Shown piece by piece: positions 1 to 10,750 of a stretch of 64,000 bases of DNA. Made by a program: the position numbers and the translations under genes. The notes under the pieces were generated by a model. The model was not told the origin of the DNA, searched no databases, and saw nothing but the letters and a program-made list of their open reading frames with translations. Position 1 is the stretch's first letter. Each line of letters begins with the position of its first letter. This DNA is from Annona cherimola (lineage: Eukaryota > Streptophyta > Magnoliopsida > Magnoliales > Annonaceae), in assembly GCA_030490835.1 (NCBI GenBank), contig CM059972.1, positions 56,091,563 through 56,155,562 of the forward strand. The letters are read 5' to 3'.

Positions 1-961
1 CAAGCATGAGAGAGAAAGGGCTTGTGGCTGCTGAGAAAGGGAGGGGGAAGCAAGGGTTTCAAGGCAAGGAGAGAAGATCAAGAGCATATCAAGTTGTCCA
101 CTACAAATCCATAGAGTTTCATCTCTTTTTCTTCTTTCTTCTCATTTTTGTTATTCTCCTCCCTTGAGATGATTGTAAACTTGATTTTGGTAGGATTTAA
201 AGTCATATTTTTAGCTGAATCTCCTTGTGGTGGGAGATATGGATGAATTAAAATTATAGACTATGGTATTTGAATTTTATTTATGCTGAATGATTATATG
301 ATTGTGTTGTAACTTATATTGCTTGGAATTACCCTTATATATTATGCTTAATACATGCAAGCTTGTCCATCTTGTAGATTGATTTAATATTCGGATCTAT
401 GCTTGGAAAACGTGGATTTGGATGAGATCTATATAAGGCACAAATTTCCATCTCTATGTGTGTTGGATGTTAATATGGATAGAAATATACCCATTAACTT
501 TATATAATTTTGATTAGGTCATGTGGTTATCAACCTTATTTTACTTAGGTGCATGAGAATATAGCAAATAACTAAAACAGGATTAGGTTTGTATATGTTG
601 AAAAACATATATGAATATAGATGAACCTATGCATATATGAATATAAATGAACCTACATTGGTAATCTATGTACAACTAACTTAAAAAGGAACCTATATGA
701 CATAGCTATGAGTTAATGAATTCATTCTCCTACTTATCTTAATCATCCCAAGATAATCTGTTAAGTATCCATCCTTTGATTATCTTCTATTTAATTTAGT
801 GTAGTTGAATTTATCTCTTTAATTATAAATTCCCATTTAATTTACCAACTTACTTAAGGTAATTGAATTTTGAGGTTGTACTGCATTTAAACGCAATCCT
901 TGTGAAAATAATGTTCTACTCACTCTTTATGTATACTTATGTTAAATTGAGTCATTTAATT
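1..961 (+). repeat. 5' LTR of element C, first part (cut by window start)
   Basis: Non-coding LTR sequence. It aligns by eye with the copy at about 43755-46300: shared blocks include the run around 31-50 (matching about 43770), the 160-240 block with the ATTGTAAACTTGATTTTG motif, and the 470-720 block. The window opens roughly 500 bases inside the LTR. The LTR is interrupted at 961/962 by solo LTR A and resumes at 9455, ending near 9475 just before a primer-binding site. It shows no ORF of interest. The family is inferred as Athila/Tat-like from the primer site and interior. The outer boundary is unknown because it lies outside the window. Confidence 0.75.
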
Positions 962-3900
962 TGTGATACCCAGAACCAAGTAGGTCTATAAATATGACAC
1001 ATGTGTTATTTAGATGAATTATGGATGATTTACGATTTTTTTGATTTATTGGTATTTTGCAATTAGGGTTTGCAATTAAGAATGATGATTAAGACTAATC
1101 GCTATAGCCCAAAGTAAGTCAAGATGACTAAAGGGGCTTAATGAGGATTCGAATATGCTAATGAGGCATGAATATTTATTTTATTTTTCATGCTTTAATT
1201 AATAGAGATTAAAATAGAAATTATGGAATTATGTTAGAAATCGTAGAAAATTCATAACGTAACGCCTATAAGGCAAAATGAGATGAAATTTGAAAGGTCA
1301 ACCTTATGTGAGGATTGAATTAAGACAAAAGTGATGAGATTAAGGTGATAACTATTTGATTTTAGTCTCACACTCTAAGGTTATTTTCAAAGGCTCATAA
1401 CTTGACGTAGAAACGTTGGTTTGAGATGAAATTTGAAACGATTAAATAAAATTATGAAATCTATGGTATGAGTGGATTGGATTAAGATAATTACCATGAG
1501 AATATGCTTAATCGGAAAAAGGTTCCTAGCATTGACTTTGTGCACCCTAGACTACCATAACATTTATGTTAAAGCAAGTGAGTTCAATGACTTGTTTTAA
1601 TGCTATGCAAGGTGTCAAATGGAGGTGAATGAAGCTGAATTTTATGGATTTTCTTGAGGGAAAAATCCATGGAAAATTCAAGGATTTAAATGCATTGGTT
1701 TAATGCCTAATATGTAGCTCAAATGAGGCATAGATTATGTGGCATGACCATGGACGTCCAAGGGCACTTTGGGTATGGAATTTGATTTTTAAAAATCCTA
1801 AAATGCATATATAAATTTCCTAACACCTAGGTGAAGTAAATGGGCAATTAAATATTTAGAATTTCATGAAAAAAATTGTCGAAAAGGAAGCTTCATGGAT
1901 GTTGCAAATAGTGGACAATAATGCATTCCATTAATGAGTGGATTTTAATGATTTTTGATAAATGGAAAATGGGTATTTTACTTGGACATGAATGAGCCAT
2001 GTAATCAAGGGATAAGATACCCCTTAATTACCCTATCTAAGATGTGGAAAAGTGGGGCCCACAAGATGAAAAAAAAATAAAAAGGGGCTTATCCAAGGGG
2101 GGGACGTTCACATGCACAATGGGAGAAAATTCCCAAAATTTTGTAAGTGTTGTGAGCAGCCCATTGCACGACCAAAAACCAGCAAGGAAGAAGGAGAAAA
2201 GAGGATAAAAAGAGAAGAAAAAAGGAGAAGAAAAAGAAGGAGAGTCAAGCCAAACAAGTTGGATTCAAGTTAAATTCAAACCAAGTAAGTAAAATCTAAG
2301 TTTTGAATTTTTTGAATCAAGGTTTTCTCTCTCAACTCATGAGCCATGAATATAGTCCATAAAGAAATATTAAAGTATGAGTTATGATGCATTGATAAGG
2401 GTATTGAATGATTTTTGAAAGATTTAAATGAGATCAAGAGTTCCAGAAAGTGAAAATGAAAGTTTAAGTTGGATTTTGAGATGAAAGCTAATTTGGAAAT
2501 TCTCAAAACCCTAAACCAAGTTACTGTATGATTTAAGCATGTTTATTTGGATATAATTCATGTTCTTTTGTATTAAATATGTTGATTTAAGCATTTGTTA
2601 ATTATTTTAGCCAATATGGAACTTAGGGTTTCAAGAAATGCCCGATTTTTCCATTTTTGAGTTAAAAATGATACAAGGAAGTACTTAAATGATTTATGGA
2701 TGAATTGTAGGGTAAAGTACCATAAATTAAGGACCCTTTGGATGGCCTAAGTGGTCTGGATGAGATTGCTCTAAATCTGATTTTTTAGGGTATATGTATG
2801 GAACGTCCAAATGAGGGCCAAAACAGGTACTTTACGTGTGATTTTTTGTTGCTGTTTGTAAACAAAGGATTTTTGGATGTTATGGAGGGTAAATTACACT
2901 AGGATTAAGGAACTTTTAGTGTCCAAAAGGGCTTGGAAATATTTGTCCTAAAATTGATTTTTGAGGATACATGTATGGACACGTCAAAACGGGTCAAATG
3001 GATACCCTATATGCATGAAAATGTTGCTGTTATAGAAGAAAATGAATTATGAATTTTTAATATTTGATAATACCCTAAATTTGACTTAATAAAATCATGT
3101 TTATTTGCTGGAAATTATGACTTAAAAATCTGTTATGATTTAAGTCTTGAAAGAGGCGTTGAAAGGCTGAAAAAGGGGTCCTAATGTTGCTGTTTTGGAA
3201 CCCTATGATGAATGGATTGAAAATTTGAAATTAGACCCTAAATTAAATATTAATTAAGGGGTTTAATCATGCTGAGTAAGAACACAAGTTTTTGTGTTAA
3301 GAAATTTTAAGAAACACCTAAGTTTTGTGTTGTAAGATGGGTGCATGTGGAAGGCTATGTATGGATAAGTGGTAAATGATTTATATGAATGGATAAAATG
3401 TAAAAATGCATGAATATGTGATAAAATGCATAAGGATGTTACTGTATGAATGATGTTTGATTATCTCAATTTTTGAGATTAAGTTATGAAACTTAAAACG
3501 TCACTTATACGCTTAGAATGAGCATTGACATAGGAAAAATGGAAAATAGATGAAAAATGGTTAATGGGAGATATAATGTGAAACCCGAACCTATGTAGGA
3601 CTCAATGGTATGCATTGAACATATATATTTTTGATTTATATGTGATTTAAATGAATTTTTAATGATTTATGGATGATTTTGATTTAATGATATTTTGCAA
3701 TTAGGGTTTAATTAAGAATGGTGATTAAAAATTTAATCGCCGGAGCCCAAAGTGAGTCAGAGAGAAAGAAGGAGAGAGAGAAGGAGAGAGAAAATAGAGG
3801 AAAAAGGGAGAAAAATGGAGATTTTCTCCAAAGGCAGCAGCTAGGGCACGTCCAACCCAGCAAGGAAGAGGAGAACAGAGGAGGAAAAGAAAAAGGAAAA

Positions 3901-6302
3901 AGGCAAGGAGAAGCTCGAGAAGCTCGGGGCAAAGAATCGACGAAATCGGGTAAGTACCCGTTGAGTTAAGCCTTCCAATTTCTAAGTTTTCTTCTTGATA
4001 TTGGAATCATGGTTTTGAATCATAATAAACCTCTAAATAAAGATTAATAATATTCTAGAATTAATTATGGATTAAGGGTTTTGCATATGTATTGAAAAGA
4101 GATGCAAATATGGGAGCAAAACCTAGAAGAAATAAGGAAAAAATATAAAATATGGAAGAAATAGTTAATGAACGAGTTTTAGTATGAACATTTGTTGGAC
4201 GACTCATTATTGGGTGATTAAGTAACGACCAAATTTTTAGCTTAAAATGATGAGCATGTTCCAAATTAAAAATCTGGAAAAATCAACCTGGACAGGATTA
4301 AACGGGTGGCAGGATCAGCTGCACCAAATGATTTTTAATAATTTTTATACAAGTAATTTTGGATGAAAAGTTTACAGCATATATAATACATATTGAGTAT
4401 CAAAGAAAAAAAATAAAAATTAGGTTTTTATGGGTATAAATATACCCCATAATTAACATGATTTAGGATGTCTAAAAAGGGGTGCTGCTGTCTATCAGAG
4501 TAAAAATACTAAAATAAATAGAAATACCAAATATTTCATGCTGTAAATATTTATTTTGATTAATTCATGTAGTTATTAAGGTATGATAGAAATTTTAGAT
4601 CAAAACTACTTGATTTGATATTAATTCAAGATTTTGATAATTCGGTGTGCCTGAATTCAGCATTATGGACAGCTTAAGGAATAAATCAAGATAATGTTAA
4701 ATTCCAGGTTTTTGTGATGGAATTTAACTTATAATGGGATATAAATCATGATTTAGTGTAATTCATTTGATGATTTATGAATAGGTTGCTGATTTTATAA
4801 GGTATGGAACTTAGGGTTGCATATATGACCCGATTTTTTCATTTTTATGTTAAAAATGGTGTGGAAATGAGATTAAATGATTTATGAAAGCTATGTAGGG
4901 TAAAATACCCTAAATTTGGATTAATAAAAGCATGGTTTAAGGCTATAAAATTCGGATTAAAAATCTGTTTAGACCATGTTGCTAAAGGGAGCATTGAAAC
5001 GACGAAAAACGGGTTCTAAAATTGCTGTTTTGGGAACCCTATGATAAATGGATTTATGTAGGTTGGAAAAACTAAGGAATATAAGTATTTGAAGATGATG
5101 CAAATAAATGAAATTTTATTTTCATTTATCTAGGCAAAGGCAAGGAAAAGAATGCAAGAAAATGATTATGACGATCTCAGGTAACCAAGAGAACTTTCTA
5201 AAATGCTATTTTCTTCCTATGTGATTGATATGATTGAAATGTTTATGTTTATGTTTTAATGAATGGGCAAGCACAAGTTTGAAAATGATGGCTTTAATGA
5301 AAAGTCATAAGTTTTGGAAAATGACGACTTTAATGAAAAGGCATAAGTTTTGGAAAAGAATGACTTTAAGGAAAAGCCTCAAGGATGGAAAGCAAGCAAT
5401 GATTTTAAGAAAAAAAATTTATCACAAGTGTTGCCATACCATGCTTTATGTTAATGGATTGAAAAATTTGCTTATGAGTAAGCAAGTTCTCCACGATAAT
5501 ATTTTCAAAGGATTTCACATTTTGTGTCGATGGTTTTTAAGAATTTTCTTTTAAGCAAGCAAGTTCTTTATGATGTTGTTTCAAAAGTATTTTATAAGAA
5601 AAAGAGAATTTTTCCCTTTTTCACAAAGCAACAAATGTAAATAAGTTTTGAATTTTTCTTATGATGTTTAATGATAAATTATCATGTTATAAAAGAAAAA
5701 AAGAAAAATGAGATTTGATTTATGAAAAAGATTTGTTTTGTTAGGTCTTGATAATTAAATAATAAATAATGATTTGGACATAGTTCATATGTTTTGAAAT
5801 GATATTCGAAAAGTTTTGATTTCCTTTAGATAAGGAAATCTATTTTGAAAATATCTTGAAAATTTTTTATACGGATGTGTTGAAAGGGATTTAAGGATGA
5901 CCAACCTCCTATGTTGATTTCATAAAATAGTTTAATTTCGGGTGCTAAATGGTATGCAAAAGATTATACAATCCCTTTAAGTAAAAATGACAAAATTGAT
6001 ATGTGGACAATAAATTGATTTTATGGTGATTGAGAAGGGGTTAGCACAATTGCATAACTTTTGTAAGCAAAAGGCCCCGAAATGGAAACCAATAAAATGC
6101 TAGGAAAAATGTATGAATTATTCTTGAAAATCTAAAAGTTTTGAAATTCTTATATTAAAAGGGTTTTAAGGGGTGTTGTTTCTCAAACATTTCAAATATT
6201 TATCAAAATATTTTACTCAAAATGTCTCTAATAGAATTTAAGGAAGGTCATCCTAAAAATAGATTTCAAATGACAACTTGTTAAAGTGGGTGCACTCGCT
6301 TA

Positions 6303-6480
6303 CAAGTTAACACGGACTGCGGTCTGTGATGTATTTTTGAAAATAATTTTTAAAGATATAGACTTCGGTCTAAGATTTTTGGGAGTATGGATGCAAGCTG
6401 CGGTCTGTGATCCCGGTTTAAAACGACATGGGCTACGGTCCGTGGTTCTTCAAACCAAACGGACTGCGGTCTATCATAAT
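6303..6480 (+). repeat. Interspersed GACTGCGGTCTGTGAT motifs in LTR B
   Basis: Five imperfect copies of a roughly 16-base motif (consensus GGACTGCGGTCTGTGAT) lie at about 6303, 6359, 6396, 6429 and 6459, separated by dissimilar AT-rich spacers of about 20-45 bases. The core GACYGCGGTC is itself a near palindrome. The same series appears on the opposite strand in the LTR fragment at 36800-36985. It may be a cluster of protein-binding sites in the LTR, but no function is shown by the sequence. Confidence 0.6.
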
Positions 6481-6960
6481 AATGTATGGTGCACCAGTAC
6501 AAGAAATAGGCAGGTTGTAGAGCACAATTAGGATGATCGGGGCCCACTCTACATAAGTCCAAATTGCTAAGGGATGGCAGGAGTGCCAGCGGCGCCCTCC
6601 CTGAGATGGGAGCAGGATAAATAAACAGCCGCTTGGCTAGCGTGCTGTTAAGGATTCTCTTCCAAAAGATAGCATGATCACTTGCTAAGTGTGACTACTG
6701 GATGGGGAGAAATGTGTTTGCATATGTTTTGCTTTTCAAAAGCCCAAAGATTGGGATATAAAAGCATTTATATGAAAAATTATCCTAAATTGGATTTTTA
6801 TGAGCCATTATGCATAAGTTACCCTAAAAGCAAGGTGTTTTGCACAAAATGTGTAAATATTAAGAATAAAAAGAAATGGTTTCTATGCAAAAGTTTTCAT
6901 GAAAAGAATTTATGACTTGTTTGCTATAAACAAGCCCCAAGATGGGGATTATGAAAAAGG

Positions 6961-7440
6961 GTTTATGTTGAAAAATATTTTGGACATAAGAATATCCATT
7001 TCCAAAAGGTTTATGTGGGAAAAATGGTTGGACATGAGAATGTCCATTTCATAAAGGGATTTATGTTGGAACATATGTAGACATAAAAATGTTCGTTTCT
7101 AAAAGAGTTTAAAGGATAAAAGTGTTTGTGGACATATGAATGTTCATTGCCAAAAAGGCTTATGGGAAATGTATTTTGGACATAAAAATGTCCATTATCA
7201 AAGTGTTTATGTGAAAAACATTTTAGGACGTATAAACGTCCGTTTCCAACAAGGTTTACGTGGAAAAATATTTTAGGACGTAGGAACGTTCAGTGCCAAA
7301 ATGATTTATGTGGAAAAATGTCTTTTTGTGGACATGAGAATGTCCATTGCCAAATATGGTTTATGTCAAGATGTTTTGGGACAAAAAATGTCCCCTGGAC
7401 AAAATGATTTATGAAAAAAATGTTTTAGGAAATGATTTTC
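6961..7440 (+). repeat. Nine-unit hairpin array in LTR B
   Basis: About nine units of roughly 45-65 bases are present, each with a TTTATGTGGAAAAAT-like lead followed by a small inverted repeat of the form GGACAT-NNNN-ATGTCC. Perfect stems include GGACATGAGAATGTCC and GGACATAAAAATGTCC. One unit reads GGACGTATAAACGTCC, where both arms have changed together, and another reads GGACGT-AGGA-ACGTTC with a G-T wobble. Related arrays occur in three other copies of this LTR subtype, at 35800-36240, 55100-55580 and 63120-63545. A decayed minisatellite is the simplest reading. Paired changes raise the possibility of selected RNA or cruciform structure. Confidence 0.75.
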
Positions 7441-9454
7441 AAGGAAGTCTTGCCCTAAAAGATAAAATGCTTGCTTACTGAGTTATCACTCACATTTTGT
7501 TTTCCAAACCTCAGACAAGTACTAGGAGACTCAAGCAGTCGAAGACCTAAAAAATGGAGAAAAGGTACGAGATAGTACCATGTGGGCTAAAAGGATTAGC
7601 CATGGTGAGTGGAATAATATGAATGAAAGTATTCAGGCATGCTGACGTATATGAATTCATTTAAAGTTCTAAGTTTTAGGAGAACTAATGAAGGAATGAA
7701 TGAATGTATGTCTGGAATGGCAATGACATGATTGGGTCAAGAGGGCCTATGATCTATAACAGCATGTTGAAATGGTTTAAAGGATATGTACTAGTGTACC
7801 ATTACTTATGTTATAAATGAAATGATGATGAATAAAGAAACGAAAAAAATTTGGACGAGTTCCAATTAAAATCCCGCCGTGTGATCAGGGCAACAATCTT
7901 GATTCACATTTACCAATCTATAAGGTCTTGAGGTAAGGAAGTGACATCTCGGTTTGGGGCGCCACATATAAATCCCCATATGTTTATTTATGAATGATAA
8001 TTATGTATTTACCTTAAATATGGGCTTAAAACACAATATGGAACGGATGGTATGATGCACAAGTGAGTGCAATATATGTATACCTGGCTTAGAATTCAAG
8101 TTATTTATGTATGTTAATGGATTATGGGTTGAAAAACTAAGCAAGTAAATGAAAATGCTATGAATGCAATGCCATTCTTATATTTATAGGCAAAGGCAAA
8201 GAGATAAGCAATACGGAAAGCTAAGATGAAGTAGGTAAGCAAGTAACTTTCTAAATGACTTTCGTTTTATCAAAATATGATAAAATGACTACAAATGATG
8301 TTCTAAATGTTTCGAACCATTTTGCAATTGATTGATGTATTATTTCCAAGTTATTTAAGGATGACCATTCCTTTACTTCAATATATGTTCAAATGTTATT
8401 TCAATTATGATAAATGAATTGCTTACTATTTCGCAATTATGTATGAAAAGAGATCCAGCATGGATTTAAATGATGTTTCATTGAAACGATGTTTAAAAGG
8501 GATGGTGCAAAGAATTCTCTACATGAGAATGACAAGTTTCCATGTGTAAGAGGTATATAATGCCGGGGTGACTAAAAGTCATTCATGGAATGGAAATCAA
8601 GTAGGCTAGTCAAGGCAGAAGCAGGACAAGAGATCCGCCCTTGACGTTGCTAAGTCGGAAGGTCCGGTGCTAAGGATGAAAAGGATCATGTTATGAAAGG
8701 ATGTTCCCCGAGCTAGCGTACCCTCACATGAAGGATAATGTCATGAATGGAAATAATGCATTTGCACATCCAATGTTTATGAAATGCCCAAAAATTGGGA
8801 TTAAACTGGTTTACATGACTGGTTTACATGAATGGTTTTTGAAAGGTTTATGAATGGTTTATGAAAAGGTTTCTGTTCCATAAGTAGTTGATCACTTGCT
8901 AAGTGTCTCCTACCAAATGGAGAGAAATGCTTTTAAACAATGTTGCATTCAAAATGAATTGCCTAAAAACCCTATAGCTTGCTAATTGAGTTTCGACTCA
9001 CGTTTTGTTTTCCAAACCCAAAGACAGGTGAAAGGAAGGAGGCAAAGAGCATAGGTGGAGATTTAAGAATGAATGAATTCTTATGAATGATGACTTTATG
9101 TATGAATGATGACATTAAATTATGATTTAATATTGCATAAGGATTATGTTATGGTTTTGTGACAATAGAAGGTGAAAAAATTTATGGTCAAATGATAAGA
9201 TATGAATTATCATGATATAATTAAGTATGAAGGTTATGAGATGACATGTGTAATTCTCAAATGATATAATGGCCTAAAAAGGCATTTGATGGAAATTGAA
9301 TGTATGAAATGATATAAACTCCTAAGGAGTTAGGATTAAGTAGATAAATATCCAATAAGCCCGCCGTGTGACAGGGCAACAATCTTGATCACGTTTATCA
9401 ATCGATAGATCTTGGAGTAAGGTTATGACGCTCGAGCTGGGGCGTCACATAATT

Positions 9455-9475
9455 AGACATATACACAGCTTGACA
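9455..9475 (+). repeat. 5' LTR of element C, terminal part
   Basis: This continues the LTR interrupted at 961. The stretch TAATTAGACATATACACAG matches TAATTAGGCATATAAGCAA near the end of the other LTR (about 46290-46310). The terminal CA is placed at 9475 because a tRNA-Asp-type primer site follows six bases later. Confidence 0.6.
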
Positions 9476-9481
9476 AGGTTT

Positions 9482-9499
9482 TGACGTCATTGTCGAGGA
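9482..9499 (+). other. Primer-binding site of element C (tRNA-Asp type, decayed)
   Basis: TGACGTCATTGTCGAGGA matches the canonical tRNA-Asp site TGGCGCCGTTGCCGGGGA at 13 of 18 positions, and all five differences are transitions (G to A or C to T). It sits just inside the 5' LTR. This type of primer site is typical of Athila/Tat elements. Confidence 0.6.
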
Positions 9500-9599
9500 T
9501 TGGTGCTTTTAAATGTTGTACACATTTGGTATCCATGAGTTTAATAATGTATAGGCACCTCTAGTTCAAATTGTAGCTTTTGACAATCAAATGTAAGGC

Positions 9600-10446
9600 A
9601 TGGAAGATTCTTCTTCAAGTAACTACGCTTTGAGCAAAGGCGAGAGACATTTGTCAAATCAATGTGTGTATTACTTAGCATCCGTGGGTTATGTGGATGA
9701 CTTCAGCTATGAATAAATGGATCCATCAATGTATACAAATGTCTTGGACTATCTTGATCATTCTGATGTTGCATGGGACAACCATAGGGATCTACAACTA
9801 GAATAAAAGATGCCTTCAAATTTTCAAGCATATAAAACATAAGAACCATTTCCACCTAAGAACAAGCCATCTTTGGAGGACGTATTCATGGAATTCATGC
9901 AAAGTCAGATGGATTTTGACATGAACATAGAGAAGCAAGTGGAGCAATTGGCAACCACGATCCAAAATCCGCATTTAGAAGCTTCTTCTAGTTATATTGA
10001 AGAAAACTCAAAGGAAAATGCTAAGGAATAGGATTGCGAAGTCACTTAAAGCATTAACAAAATATATCAATTGATGTATAGAACAAACTACGCCTCAAAA
10101 CATGCTTGAACAAATGGTTCAGGCATTAGAAAGCAAGGAAGTTGAAAAAGATATCATTGAAGAATTAGAGGTTGTTGTACTGGAGAAAATTGAAGATTAT
10201 TATGTTAGCACACCTCTAATAGTCTTCCCAAATCGAAGAGCAGCAATACATAATTGAACAATGGGTATTTTTAGAAACAACTTATTGAAGCCATCATTTA
10301 TACAAGACCCTGAACAACTCTTCTACAACTTATATGAAATTCAAGAAAATAAGTTAATAAATCCATTTGAGGAGGCTAAGAAGAGATTTGAACTTTCAAT
10401 GCATAACCTGCATGGAAAGAAGTTTGACCGAGTGGGAATCGAATAG
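9600..10446 (+). pseudogene. Decayed gag-region reading frame of element C
   Basis: An ATG at 9600 opens a frame of 143 codons with internal stops (GAA TAA ATG, GAA TAA AAG, ACA TAA GAA) that ends in TAG at 10029. It contains the segment EKQVEQLATTIQNPHLEASS, of the kind found in Athila-type Gag C-terminal regions. Another frame continues with the acidic segment IIEELEVVVLEKIEDYYV and then an open stretch at 10261-10446. The order after the primer site fits gag, where the capsid would be made. No zinc knuckle or capsid core is visible, so the exact domain is uncertain. The element is broken just downstream, at 10750, by insertion of D. Confidence 0.4.
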
Positions 10447-10750
10447 TTCATCAATACATCGAGCTGACCATGTGAAACTTAGTACTAAATTGGAGGCAAC
10501 AAGTTATTCTTTTTTGTAAACAATTTTTTGTCCAAGGCATCAATTACAGATCAAATTTATGTGCCTTGAAGCAGGCAATCTCAAGAATATCACAAATTTT
10601 GGAAGCTTATGGGTATAAGGGAGTTCAACACTTCAATTTGTACACTCTCTTTGATTACTTACTTTGTGATCTTTATATTTTCAATTCAAGCATGATTTCA
10701 GTTATTTAGTGGCAAACAAAGAGTGAAAGATCATCAACACTCATGTCCCT

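Larger units (their letters stand above)
3577..7966 (+). mobile_element. Solo LTR B, 4.4 kb, nested in solo LTR A
   Basis: It begins TGTGAAACCC and ends GGGGCGCCACA, with a perfect duplication TATAA (3572-3576 and 7967-7971). It belongs to the same family as A but to a longer subtype that carries the hairpin array at 6961-7440 and the GACTGCGGTC repeats at 6303-6480. LTR A continues across it: 3500-3576 plus 7967-8100 matches the uninterrupted stretch of LTR O near 59530-59640. The purine-rich stretch 3755-3920 is the probable transcribed leader zone. Small ORFs (3718-3969, 5234-5554, 6682-6915) have no recognisable product and are treated as chance. Confidence 0.88.
962..9449 (+). mobile_element. 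Solo LTR A, long Ty3/gypsy-type (split by solo LTR B)
   Basis: It begins TGTGATACCC and ends GGGGCGTCACA, and is flanked by a perfect 5-base target duplication TAATT (957-961 and 9450-9454). Removing nested LTR B leaves about 4.1 kb. There is no interior, so this is a solo LTR left by LTR-LTR recombination. The same family is present as B, J, N, O, Q and the fragments inside E. A Tekay/Del chromovirus affinity is inferred from Q, where a G-rich polypurine tract abuts this LTR type and a tRNA-iMet-like primer site abuts its other end. Short ORFs within it are not conserved between copies and are not called. Confidence 0.88.

Noticed and set aside
5234..5554. 106-residue Lys-rich ORF in LTR B
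   Set aside because: It spans short direct repeats (AGTCATAAGTTTTGGAAAATGA type) and has no counterpart in the other LTR copies.
6961..7440. CRISPR-like regular repeats
   Set aside because: Repeats are imperfect, the units differ in length, spacers are related to each other, no cas genes are present, and the context is a plant LTR.
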